NCBI RefSeq assembly: GCF_036194065.1 | Contig: NZ_CP108095.1 | Coordinates: forward strand, 4,960,001 to 5,024,000 | Direction: 5' to 3' | DNA from: Streptomyces sp. NBC_00239 | GTDB lineage: Bacteria > Actinomycetota > Actinomycetes > Streptomycetales > Streptomycetaceae | Length of the DNA: 64,000 nt | Part shown: positions 35,599-43,789 of the stretch, in pieces | Layout: the number at the start of each line of letters is the position of its first letter | How positions within the stretch are numbered: the first letter of the stretch is position 1 | Notes under the pieces: model-generated | What the model saw: the letters and a program-made list of their open reading frames with translations, nothing else | The model's database searches: none | Told to the model about the DNA's origin: nothing | Program-made: the position numbers and the translations under genes

Positions 35599-36945
35599 TC
35601 AGGCGCGGGGGCGGCCCATGGCTCGGTAGGTCCAGCCGGCTTCGCGCCAAGCCCCGGCGTCCAGCGCATTGCGCCCGTCGAGGATCAGCGGCCGCGAGAC
35701 GACCCCCGCCAGCTCCGCAGGATCCAGCTCACGGAACTCTCGCCACTCCGTCAGGTGCAGCACGACATCCGCCCCCCGGGCCGCCTCCAGCGCGGAATCC
35801 GCGTAGGCGAGCGTCGGGAAGACCCGCCGGGCGTTGTCCATGCCCTTGGGGTCGTAGACGGTGACCTGCCCGCCCTGGAGGTGGATCTGGCCGGCGACGT
35901 TCAGCGCCGGCGAGTCCCGTACGTCGTCCGAGTCCGGCTTGAAGGTGGCACCCAGCACCGCCACCCGCTTGCCGAGGAACGCACCGCCGACCGCGTCGCG
36001 CGCCAGTTCCACCATGTGTCCGCGGCGCCGCATGTTGATCGAGTCGACCTCGCGCAGGAAGGTCAGCGCCTGGTCGGCGCCCAGCTCCCCGGCCCGGGCC
36101 ATGAAGGCGCGGATGTCCTTGGGCAGGCAGCCGCCGCCGAAGCCGATGCCGGCGCGCAGGAACTTCGCGCCGATCCGGTCGTCGTGCCCGATGGCCTCGG
36201 CCAGCTTCACCACGTCGCCGCCGGCCGCCTCGCAGACCTCCGCCATCGCGTTGATGAAGGAGATCTTCGTGGCGAGGAAGGAGTTCGCGGCGGTCTTCAC
36301 CAGCTCCGCGGTCGGGAAGTCGGTCACGACCAGCGGCGAGCCCTCGCCGACCGGCGTCGCGTACACCTCGCGCAGCAGCTTCTCCGCGGTGCCGCCCGTC
36401 TCGCGGACGCCGATCACGATGCGGTCCGGGTGCAGGGTGTCCTGCACGGCGAAGCCCTCACGCAGGAACTCCGGGTTCCAGGCCAGCTCGACCGCGTCGC
36501 CGGCCGGTGCCAGGTCCGCCAGCCGCGAGGCGAGCCGGTCGGCCGAGCCCACCGGCACGGTGGACTTGCCTACGACGAGCGCCGCCCGGGTCAGGTGCGG
36601 GGCCAGCGATTCGACGGCCGCGTCCACGTACGACATGTCGCACGCGTACTCGCCGTGCTTCTGCGGGGTGTTCACGCAGACGAAGTGGACGTCGCCGAAC
36701 GCGCCCACCTCCTCGTAGGAGGTGGTGAAGCGCAGTCGCCCGGTGGATCCCTCGATGCCGGCCACGTGCGCCTTGAGGAGCTCCTCCAGCCCCGGCTCGT
36801 ACATCGGGACCCGGCCCTCGGCCAGCATCGCGATCTTCTCCGGGACGATGTCGAGCCCCAGCACCTCGAATCCCAGCTCGGCCATGGCCGCGGCGTGCGT
36901 GGCACCGAGGTAACCGGTGCCGATCACGGTGATCTTGAGGGCCAT
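35599..36945 (-). CDS. UDP-glucose 6-dehydrogenase
   Basis: 448 residues. N-terminal NAD domain with ITVIGTGYLGATHAAAM; VCVNTPQKHG; GKSTVPVGSADRL; the catalytic cysteine in GIGFGGGCLPKDI; and the C-terminal domain with VAVLGATFKPDSDDVRDSP. It oxidises UDP-glucose to UDP-glucuronate using two NAD+. The product feeds acidic wall or capsule polymers, in keeping with the envelope genes further along. GGAG lies 5 bases before the ATG at 36945; a longer frame to 36984 lacks a ribosome site. Confidence 0.93.
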   Translation of the reverse strand: MALKITVIGTGYLGATHAAAMAELGFEVLGLDIVPEKIAMLAEGRVPMYEPGLEELLKAHVAGIEGSTGRLRFTTSYEEVGAFGDVHFVCVNTPQKHGEYACDMSYVDAAVESLAPHLTRAALVVGKSTVPVGSADRLASRLADLAPAGDAVELAWNPEFLREGFAVQDTLHPDRIVIGVRETGGTAEKLLREVYATPVGEGSPLVVTDFPTAELVKTAANSFLATKISFINAMAEVCEAAGGDVVKLAEAIGHDDRIGAKFLRAGIGFGGGCLPKDIRAFMARAGELGADQALTFLREVDSINMRRRGHMVELARDAVGGAFLGKRVAVLGATFKPDSDDVRDSPALNVAGQIHLQGGQVTVYDPKGMDNARRVFPTLAYADSALEAARGADVVLHLTEWREFRELDPAELAGVVSRPLILDGRNALDAGAWREAGWTYRAMGRPRA

Positions 36946-37068
36946 GGGTACTCCGTAAGGGGTGGCGGTGCGGTGTGCGGCCACCGAGCATAGTCGTGCG
37001 CGTTGTCGGCAAGCTCACGCGCTGTGCCTGTATCCCTCCGGGGGTATCGGGTCCTACGCTTGCACTAC

Positions 37069-37082
37069 TTAACGGTAGTTAA
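37069..37082. promoter_or_regulatory. Palindrome upstream of the acyl-CoA dehydrogenase gene
   Basis: TTAAC-GGTA-GTTAA, perfect 5-base arms, 18 bases before the start. An overlapping ACTAC/GTAGT repeat is in the same spot. This AT-rich word stands out in GC-rich DNA and looks like a TetR-family operator. Confidence 0.5.
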
Positions 37083-37099
37083 CATGGGGAGTGAGTGCT

Positions 37100-38254
37100 T
37101 TGGCAGGATCCGACTTCGACCTCTACCGCCCTGCCGAGGAGCACGACATGCTCCGCGAGTCGGTCCGTGCGCTGTGCGAGGCGAAGATCGCGCCGTTCGC
37201 GGCCGCCGTCGACGAGGAGGCCCGCTTCCCGCAGGAGGCCCTCGACGCGCTGGTGGCGAACGACCTGCACGCAGTCCACGTGCCGGAGAGCTACGGCGGC
37301 GCCGGCGCCGACGCCCTCGCGACCGTGATCGTCATCGAAGAGGTCGCCCGCGTGTGCGCCTCCTCCTCGCTGATCCCGGCCGTCAACAAGCTGGGCTCGC
37401 TCCCGGTGATCCTCTCCGGCTCCGAGGAGCTGAAGAAGAAGTACCTGGGCCCGCTGGCCAAGGGCGACGGCATGTTCTCGTACTGCCTCTCCGAGCCGGA
37501 CGCCGGCTCGGACGCCGCCGGCATGAAGACCCGCGCGGTCCGCGACGGCGACTTCTGGGTCCTCAACGGCGTCAAGCGCTGGATCACCAACGCCGGCGTC
37601 TCCGAGTACTACACGGTCATGGCCGTGACCGACCCGGAGAAGCGCTCCAAGGGCATCTCCGCCTTCGTCGTCGAGAAGTCCGACGAGGGCGTCTCCTTCG
37701 GGGCCCCGGAGAAGAAGCTCGGCATCAAGGGCTCGCCGACCCGCGAGGTCTACCTCGACAACGTCCGCATCCCCGCCGACCGCATGATCGGCGCCGAGGG
37801 CACCGGCTTCGCGACCGCCATGAAGACCCTGGACCACACCCGCATCACCATCGCGGCCCAGGCCCTCGGCATCGCGCAGGGCGCCCTGGACTACGCCAAG
37901 GGCTACGTCCAGGAGCGCAAGCAGTTCGGCAAGCCGATCGCCGACTTCCAGGGCGTGCAGTTCATGCTCGCCGACATGGCCATGAAGCTGGAGGCCGCCC
38001 GCCAGCTGACGTACGCGGCCGCCGCGAAGTCGGAGCGCGTCGACGGCGACCTGACGTTCTTCGGCGCCGCCGCCAAGTGCTTCGCCTCGGACGTGGCCAT
38101 GGAGGTCACCACCGACGCCGTCCAGCTCCTCGGCGGCTACGGCTACACGCGCGACTACCCGGTGGAGCGCATGATGCGCGACGCGAAGATCACGCAGATC
38201 TACGAGGGCACGAACCAGGTCCAGCGCATCGTCATGGCCCGCAACCTGCCGTAG
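37100..38254 (+). CDS. Acyl-CoA dehydrogenase
   Basis: About 384 residues with the three-part ACAD fold. Flavin and substrate segments are YCLSEPDAGSDAAGMKT and KRWITNAGVSEYY; the middle has YVQERKQFGKPIADFQ; the C-terminal RDAKITQIYEGTNQVQRI holds the probable catalytic Glu (YEG). It removes two hydrogens from acyl-CoA in fatty acid or branched-chain breakdown; substrate length is not evident. The TTG at 37100 has GGGGAG 7 bases upstream; the in-frame GTG at 37091 is directly against GGGGA and less likely. Confidence 0.92.
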   Translation: MAGSDFDLYRPAEEHDMLRESVRALCEAKIAPFAAAVDEEARFPQEALDALVANDLHAVHVPESYGGAGADALATVIVIEEVARVCASSSLIPAVNKLGSLPVILSGSEELKKKYLGPLAKGDGMFSYCLSEPDAGSDAAGMKTRAVRDGDFWVLNGVKRWITNAGVSEYYTVMAVTDPEKRSKGISAFVVEKSDEGVSFGAPEKKLGIKGSPTREVYLDNVRIPADRMIGAEGTGFATAMKTLDHTRITIAAQALGIAQGALDYAKGYVQERKQFGKPIADFQGVQFMLADMAMKLEAARQLTYAAAAKSERVDGDLTFFGAAAKCFASDVAMEVTTDAVQLLGGYGYTRDYPVERMMRDAKITQIYEGTNQVQRIVMARNLP

Positions 38255-38283
38255 CGCCACCCCGTACGACCCGTACGACCCGT

Positions 38284-38311
38284 ACAGCCCCTGGCGGATG
38301 CCGGGGGCTGT
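38284..38311. terminator. Hairpin between convergent acyl-CoA dehydrogenase and TerD-like genes
   Basis: ACAGCCCC (38284-38291) and GGGGCTGT (38304-38311) form an 8-base stem. Confidence 0.5.
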
Positions 38312-38353
38312 GCGCGTTGCGGGCACGGGCGCGGGTCCGCGCTGCCGCCCCCG

Positions 38354-39025
38354 CTACCAGCGCAGGCCGCCCCGGGCGGGGCGGTCCTCCTGGTCGCGCG
38401 GGGGCTTCAGGGTGACGGTGTAGTCCAGGCCGAAGCCGTACGCCCGGTCGATCTTCTCGTGCGGTCCCGCGGTGGCCGTGCCGGTGAACCAGGACACCTC
38501 GCGGCGCACCGTGAGCCCGCCCGCGTCCGGCGTCACCAGGGCGATCGCGCAGCCCACGGAACCCGCCGGGGAGTCGTCCAGCAGGATCCGGCAGCCCGGC
38601 CCCGACGGCTCCGTCACCGTCACCGACGCGCCCAGCCGGCGGAAGTCCGCGGAGCCCTCGTAGATGTAGACGAAGAAGAGCAGCTTCTCGAAGCGTTCGC
38701 GGTGGCCGAGGCCGACCCGCAGGGTCTCGCCGTCGGCACTGGCGCCCGTACGGTCGTCCTGGTCCAGGGCCACGTACGGCCACGCGTCGAGCGCGCCGAA
38801 GTTGTCGCCCAGCGACTGCACGCAGGTGGCGGTGCCGTCCCGGAACTTGATCAGGCAGCAGAGGTTCACGTCCGCCCGGGCCCCCGGCAGCCAGTTGAGA
38901 TTGGCCTGAAGGACACCCCGTCCGCCCACGCGGACCTGCGGTGAATCCCTCGTCAGCAGCCGTCGCCCGGGGTCCTGCTGCGCACGCAGCGGAATCACAC
39001 CGCGGACCCGATTGTCCGAACTCAT
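38354..39025 (-). CDS. TerD-family stress protein
   Basis: 223 residues of beta-rich sequence. The TerD/CABP-type layout is visible: an early LNWLPGARADVNLCCLIK strand pair, an acidic loop block (PYVALDQDDRTGASADGE), the FEKLLFFVYIYEGSADF core and a late AYGFGLDYTVTLK strand. TerD proteins bind calcium and are linked to tellurite, phage and general stress. GGAGG precedes the ATG by 8 bases. It is divergent from the ExbB/vWA/PP2C/kinase operon, with only 88 bases between the starts, so they probably share control. Confidence 0.85.
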   Translation of the reverse strand: MSSDNRVRGVIPLRAQQDPGRRLLTRDSPQVRVGGRGVLQANLNWLPGARADVNLCCLIKFRDGTATCVQSLGDNFGALDAWPYVALDQDDRTGASADGETLRVGLGHRERFEKLLFFVYIYEGSADFRRLGASVTVTEPSGPGCRILLDDSPAGSVGCAIALVTPDAGGLTVRREVSWFTGTATAGPHEKIDRAYGFGLDYTVTLKPPRDQEDRPARGGLRW

Positions 39026-39113
39026 GCGTATCGCCTCCGACCTGATGGATGATCATATGACGCTCTGTTCGTCTGGGCTATGATCCGACGGCTTTCTGTC
39101 ATGGGGGTGGGGA

Positions 39114-40718
39114 ATGCCCGTAGGGGCACTGGCGACAGCACCCGAGGTCGCCCAACAGCTCAGGAACCTGGCCGGCCGCCCGGGACTCGGATCCCGGCGC
39201 GACGAGCTCACATCACTCGCGGACGCACTCCAGGGACTCGGCGGCGGGGACATCGACCCCTGGACCGATCTCGACCTGCTCCAGGCCTACGCGCGGCCCG
39301 AGAGCCTCAGCGCGCTGGACGCCGCCCCGCCCGAGGCGGCCTGGTGGTCCCGGCTGGAGACCTTCATAGGCGCCCTGGTCTTCGTGCCGCTGCTGGTCAC
39401 CTGGCTCGGCCTGACACGGGCCACCAGCGCGTACGAAGCCCTGGTCGGCGCCGATCCGAAGGCCGCCGCCCGGCCCTTCCTCCAACTGTGGCAGTCCGGC
39501 TTCGAGGGCCGGCTGACCGGCGCCTTCACCTTCGGCCACGTGGCGCTCTTCGCCAGCCTCACCATCCTCCTGCTGCTCGTCCTCGTGACCGTGCACGGGG
39601 TGCGCCGGGCGAAGAACGAGCGCCGGGCCGACGAGGTCCAGCGCATCGCCGACGGCCTGCTCGCCGAGCTGGTCCCCGTCCTCACCCGGGCCCAACTGCT
39701 GCTCAACGAGCGGCGGCTGTCCTCCCCGCAGCGGTTCGCCGCCGAACTCGCCGGCGCCGCCGTCACCCTCGGCAAGCTGGGCGACAAGGCGCTCAAGGTG
39801 CACACGCGGCTGGACGCGGCGGCGAGCGCCGTGGAGACCGCCGTGCAGAGCGCCGAGGAGCGCATCAAGCACGTGGAGTCCGCGGTCCGCCCGCTGGAAC
39901 TGGCCGTCGGCCGGGTGGAGGCCGCCGTCGTCGGCAACGCCTCCGACATCGAGCAGGCCGTGGCCTCGCTCGCCGGCCCGCTGGAGAAGAACGGCGAGCG
40001 GCTCGAATCCGCGGTGAGCGACAGCGGGGTGATGGTCCGCCAGGCCCTTGAGGACGTGCGCGCCGTCAACGGCGAGGTGCGCGACGCGGTGTCCTCGGCG
40101 GGCGACCGGGTCGAGGACTCGGTGTCCGTCCTGGCCGCCGCCCAGCGCTCGTTCACCACCAGCACCGAACTCGCCACCGACATCTCGGTGCAGGTCCTGT
40201 CCCGGCTCGGCGAGGTCACCGACCGCACCGCCGAGGCCGTGACCACCTCGCAGCAGGCCGTGCTCCGGCTCGACGAGCAGACCGGCGCGCTGCGCGAGGC
40301 CGCCGAGCGTTTCGCCGCGCTGGCCGACGCCCTCGCCGGGGCCCTGGCCGCCGTGCCCGTACCGCGAGCCGGCGGCGGCCCGGAGTCCGGCCCGTACGCC
40401 GGAGGCAGCGGCCCGTACCCCGGAGGTACCGGCTCGCACGACGACCGGACGGTCCGGTACGACCGCCTGCCCGACCCGTACGACCCGTACGACGACCAGC
40501 CCGGCCGCCACGGCCGCGAGTCCGGACCGGAGGACCGGCATCCCGAGCCGCAGGACCGGCCGCCCGTGCCGGAGCAGGCGCCCGCGGCGCGCAACGCGCC
40601 CGTGGCCCTCGACAAGGCGGCCCCCCGGGACGCCGTACCGCCCCGCGGCCCCTCGCGCGCCGACCCCCGCAACGGTCGGCCCGGCCGCGGCCCGCAGCCG
40701 CCGTCGGACGCGCGATGA
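39114..40718 (+). CDS. ExbB/MotA/ZorA-like membrane protein with long coiled-coil tail
   Basis: 534 residues: a short cytoplasmic start, a helix at about 83-101 (GALVFVPLLVTWLGL), a second at about 142-162 (VALFASLTILLLLVLVTV), then a 240-residue alpha-helical stretch of heptad-like sequence (AASAVETAVQSAEERIKHVE; later DRVEDSVSVLAAAQ), and a Pro/Gly-rich disordered end of about 120 residues. It overlaps the next gene by 4 bases (ATGA). The layout (few helices, then a long coiled coil beside an ExbD/MotB-like partner) recalls ZorA and MotA/ExbB stators; this is inferred from architecture, not sequence identity. Confidence 0.7.
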   Translation: MPVGALATAPEVAQQLRNLAGRPGLGSRRDELTSLADALQGLGGGDIDPWTDLDLLQAYARPESLSALDAAPPEAAWWSRLETFIGALVFVPLLVTWLGLTRATSAYEALVGADPKAAARPFLQLWQSGFEGRLTGAFTFGHVALFASLTILLLLVLVTVHGVRRAKNERRADEVQRIADGLLAELVPVLTRAQLLLNERRLSSPQRFAAELAGAAVTLGKLGDKALKVHTRLDAAASAVETAVQSAEERIKHVESAVRPLELAVGRVEAAVVGNASDIEQAVASLAGPLEKNGERLESAVSDSGVMVRQALEDVRAVNGEVRDAVSSAGDRVEDSVSVLAAAQRSFTTSTELATDISVQVLSRLGEVTDRTAEAVTTSQQAVLRLDEQTGALREAAERFAALADALAGALAAVPVPRAGGGPESGPYAGGSGPYPGGTGSHDDRTVRYDRLPDPYDPYDDQPGRHGRESGPEDRHPEPQDRPPVPEQAPAARNAPVALDKAAPRDAVPPRGPSRADPRNGRPGRGPQPPSDAR

Positions 40719-41227
40719 CGGCGGCCCGCCGCCCCCGGCCCCGCCGGCCCGCCCTGCGCTTCAACCCGCTGCACCTGGCGGGCTGGCTCTTCGCCGACAT
40801 GCTGCTCGTACTGGCCCTCGTCGCGATGGGGGACCAGGGTGATCCCGTACGGGCCGCCGAGGCCGCCAAGCACGTGAAATCGGGGGCCTCCCCCTCGGCG
40901 CAGCCCAAGCCCAAGCCGAAGGGCCCGCGGGCGGTGGTCCGCACCGCGAAGGAGTTCACGCTCGACGTGGACGCGGGGGACACCGACCGGGCCGTGCGGC
41001 AGTTGCGGGCGAAGACCGCCAAGTGGCAGGGCCGGAAGGCCGCCTTCGTGCTCACCTTCGGCCGCAGTCCGGACGTCGGCGGCGGCGTCGAGTACGCCCG
41101 GCGGATCAATTCCCTGCTGGTGAAGGCCCGCCCGGACATGTTCACCGGGGCGACCACCCGCGACTTCTTCGTCCAGGGCGCCTCGGGCGGCCACGCGGAC
41201 ATCGAGATCTACTTCTACACCTACTGA
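40715..41227 (+). CDS. ExbD/MotB/ZorB-like single-pass membrane protein
   Basis: 170 residues. One helix at about 21-38 with an aspartate near its start (D28, in LFADMLLVLALVAMG), the position of the proton-binding Asp in MotB/ExbD. A proline/lysine-rich linker follows and a small domain (KEFTLDVDAGDTDRAVRQL, then KAAFVLTFGRSPDVGGG with EYARRINSLL) that resembles the outside domain of ExbD or the OmpA-like end of MotB. Coupled to the previous gene (ATGA), so it is probably its stator partner. The conserved Asp is seen; channel function is inferred. Confidence 0.7.
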   Translation: MTAARRPRPRRPALRFNPLHLAGWLFADMLLVLALVAMGDQGDPVRAAEAAKHVKSGASPSAQPKPKPKGPRAVVRTAKEFTLDVDAGDTDRAVRQLRAKTAKWQGRKAAFVLTFGRSPDVGGGVEYARRINSLLVKARPDMFTGATTRDFFVQGASGGHADIEIYFYTY

Positions 41228-41256
41228 CCGACGACACAATCCGGAGGCGTGCGGCC

Positions 41257-41922
41257 GTGCAGATCCTTCCTTTCTACCTGGTGTGCGACGAGTCGGGGTC
41301 CATGGTCGGAGACCCGCTCGACAGCATCAACAGTGCGCTCCCCGAACTCCACAAAGAGATCAGTACCAACCCGACCGTCGCCGACAAGACCAGGTTCGCG
41401 CTGATCGGCTTCTCCGACACCGCCACCGTGCTCCAGTCGCTGGTCGACCTCAGCGACATCGACTCGCTGCCCGCCCTCGCGGCCGGCGGCCTCACCGCGT
41501 ACGGCGAGGCCTTCCGCACGCTGCTGCGCAGCATCGAGACCGACGTGGACGCGCTCAAGGCGCAGGGCCACGAGGTGTACCGGCCCGTCGTCTTCTTCCT
41601 CTCCGACGGCGGCCCCACCGACGAGGGCTGGGCGGACGCCCACAAGGAACTCACCGAGGCCCGCTACCGGCCGAACATCATCGCGTTCGGCATCGGCGAG
41701 GCCGACCGGGCGACCATCGGGCACGTCGCGAACTTCCGGGCGTTCATGCAGGAGGACACGAGCGTGTCCCCGGCCGCCGCGCTGCGCGAGTTCGCCGCGA
41801 GCCTCACCCGCTCCATCGTCCGCTCCGCCAACAGCATGGCGGCGGACGGCGGCGGGGGCTTCAACCTGGCCGTGGACGACACCGTGCCCGGCTTCACGAC
41901 CGTATCGCTCGACAAGCTCTGA
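41257..41922 (+). CDS. TerY-type von Willebrand factor A domain protein
   Basis: 221 residues, nearly all one vWA domain. The metal-ion site is intact: DESGSM (residues 11-16), the Thr of GGLTAYGEAF, and Asp in FLSDGGPTDEGW. TerY proteins of this length occur in the TerY-PP2C-kinase triad described by Anantharaman, Iyer and Aravind for Ter stress systems, exactly the gene order here. It presumably binds a phosphorylated partner or metal ion. GGAGG lies about 9 bases before the GTG at 41257. Confidence 0.88.
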   Translation: MQILPFYLVCDESGSMVGDPLDSINSALPELHKEISTNPTVADKTRFALIGFSDTATVLQSLVDLSDIDSLPALAAGGLTAYGEAFRTLLRSIETDVDALKAQGHEVYRPVVFFLSDGGPTDEGWADAHKELTEARYRPNIIAFGIGEADRATIGHVANFRAFMQEDTSVSPAAALREFAASLTRSIVRSANSMAADGGGGFNLAVDDTVPGFTTVSLDKL

Positions 41923-41938
41923 GGCAGGGGCAGCAGCC

Positions 41939-43789
41939 ATGCACCAGGAGATGAGCCCCGACGGCTCCCACCGCGCCCCGGCGCCGGACGCACTGGACGA
42001 GGTCTACTACAGCCTCCCCACCACCCGCCCCGAACACCGCCCCGGCTACCGCCCGGACCCCGGCCCCGCCCACGGGTCCGGTCCAGGGGCCGCCCACGGG
42101 TCCGGCCACCGCCCGGAGCCCGACCCCGCGCAGGGGCCCGGCTACGGCCCGAAGTCCGGCCCCGCTCACGGATCAGTCCACGGGTCCGGCCCCGCCCACG
42201 GGTCCGGCCACCGCCCGGAGTCCGGCCGCGCGCAGGAGCCCGGCCACCGCCGTGAGTACGACCCCGCGTCGGATCCCGTACCGGCCCCTGCCCCGGCCCC
42301 GCTGTGGGAGGCCGCCGACCGCGGGCGCGACCCGCGGTCGGCCGAACCGCCCGCGTCGGCGCCCCCGTACGAGGTGGCGCCCTTCGAGGTGCCCGACTAC
42401 GACGTGCCGCCCTTCCCCGGGCCCTCGACGTACGACGAGCCCGTCCGGCGTTCCGTACCGCTGCGCCCGCCCGCGCCGGAACCGCCCGCCCCCGCCGGCC
42501 CGGCCGACCGCGGCGGTCCCCACGGCCCCGGCACCCCACACGGCCATGACGCCCCCGGCGACCAGACCGCGCACCCCGCCCCGGCGGACCGGGGCGACCG
42601 GGGCGGCCGGACCACCTCGCCCGCCCCGGCCGATCGGGCGGGATCAGCCGGGCCCGCGGCCGAGCAGGAGCACCCCGCACGGGATCCCGACCCCGCCGAA
42701 CCCGGCGCCCCCGCCCCGGCGGACCCCCGACAGCAGCCCGCCACCACCACCGGCAGCGGCACCGCCACCACCGGCACCGGCACCGGCAGCGGCACCACCA
42801 CCGCCACGGACACCGGCACCGCGCCCGATCCCGCCGTGCAGACCGCCCCGCTCCTCGGCGCGCCCTGGTTCAGCGGTCCCAAGCCCCCGCTGTACGCGCC
42901 GGAGCCCCGCGCCGCCGTGTCCGTACGCGGGGACGCCGACGCCGCGCTCGTCCCCGACCTGGTCGTCGACGGCGCGACCCACGGCCCGCTGACCGTCCGG
43001 GCCGCCTCCGTGCGCGGCGACTCGCACCGCTACCACGGCGAGCCCCGCCAGGACTCCCTCTGCGTGGCCCTGCTCGGCGAGGCCGAACCGGCCCGCGCCG
43101 GGAATCCCGCCCCCGGCCTGCTGCTGCTCGCCGTCGCCGACGGCGTCGGCTCGGCCCGCCGCTCCCACGTGGGCTCCCAGGCGGTCTGCCGCGACCTCGC
43201 CGAGGCGCTCGACCGGCACGCCGACGAGCTCGCCCAGTGCGTACGGGACCACGACGAGCTGGCGCTCACCGCGCTGGTCAACTCCGCCCTCGGCACCGTG
43301 GGCGAGCGGCTCGCGCAGCGCGCCGCCGCGGCCGGCGACCGGCCAGAGGACTACGCCACCACCCTGCGCGTGCTCCTGGTCCCGCTGGACCCGCACGTGC
43401 GCGGCCGCGGGTTCTTCGCGGTCGGCGACGGCGGCGTGGCCCTGCTCCGCGAGGGCCGGTGGTACCTGGACGTGGACGTCCCCGCGGACGCCGCCCCGGG
43501 CGGCGACGGCGGCGGGATCATCGACACCCGGACCGCGGCCCTGCCCACCACCCGCCACACCCAGGCCCGGATCCTCGGGCCGGCGCTCCCCGGCGACCTG
43601 TTCGTGCTGTGCACCGACGGGCTGTCCACCCCGCTCGCCGGCGACCCCGGGATCCGCGAGTTCCTGGCCGACAACTGGGGCCCGCACACCCACATCCCCG
43701 GCCCGGTCGACTACCTGTGGCAGCTCCAGTACCGCGTGAAGTCGTACGACGACGACCGCACCGCGGTCTGTCTGTGGGAGGGCCCGTGA
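41939..43789 (+). CDS. PP2C-type protein phosphatase with long disordered N-terminus
   Basis: 616 residues. The first 320 are low complexity (Pro, Gly, His, Asp; repeated HGSG and HRPE units; a Thr/Gly tract near 280). The C-terminal 270 form a PP2C domain: SVRGDSHRYHGEPRQDSLCV, LLLAVADGVGSARRSHVGS, FFAVGDGGVALL, FVLCTDGLSTPL and DDDRTAVCLW, with the metal aspartates in place. It should remove phosphate from Ser/Thr residues set by the kinase encoded next (GTGA overlap). The N-terminal extension could be a target or docking region. Start taken as ATG 41939; the ribosome site is weak. Confidence 0.85.
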   Translation: MHQEMSPDGSHRAPAPDALDEVYYSLPTTRPEHRPGYRPDPGPAHGSGPGAAHGSGHRPEPDPAQGPGYGPKSGPAHGSVHGSGPAHGSGHRPESGRAQEPGHRREYDPASDPVPAPAPAPLWEAADRGRDPRSAEPPASAPPYEVAPFEVPDYDVPPFPGPSTYDEPVRRSVPLRPPAPEPPAPAGPADRGGPHGPGTPHGHDAPGDQTAHPAPADRGDRGGRTTSPAPADRAGSAGPAAEQEHPARDPDPAEPGAPAPADPRQQPATTTGSGTATTGTGTGSGTTTATDTGTAPDPAVQTAPLLGAPWFSGPKPPLYAPEPRAAVSVRGDADAALVPDLVVDGATHGPLTVRAASVRGDSHRYHGEPRQDSLCVALLGEAEPARAGNPAPGLLLLAVADGVGSARRSHVGSQAVCRDLAEALDRHADELAQCVRDHDELALTALVNSALGTVGERLAQRAAAAGDRPEDYATTLRVLLVPLDPHVRGRGFFAVGDGGVALLREGRWYLDVDVPADAAPGGDGGGIIDTRTAALPTTRHTQARILGPALPGDLFVLCTDGLSTPLAGDPGIREFLADNWGPHTHIPGPVDYLWQLQYRVKSYDDDRTAVCLWEGP

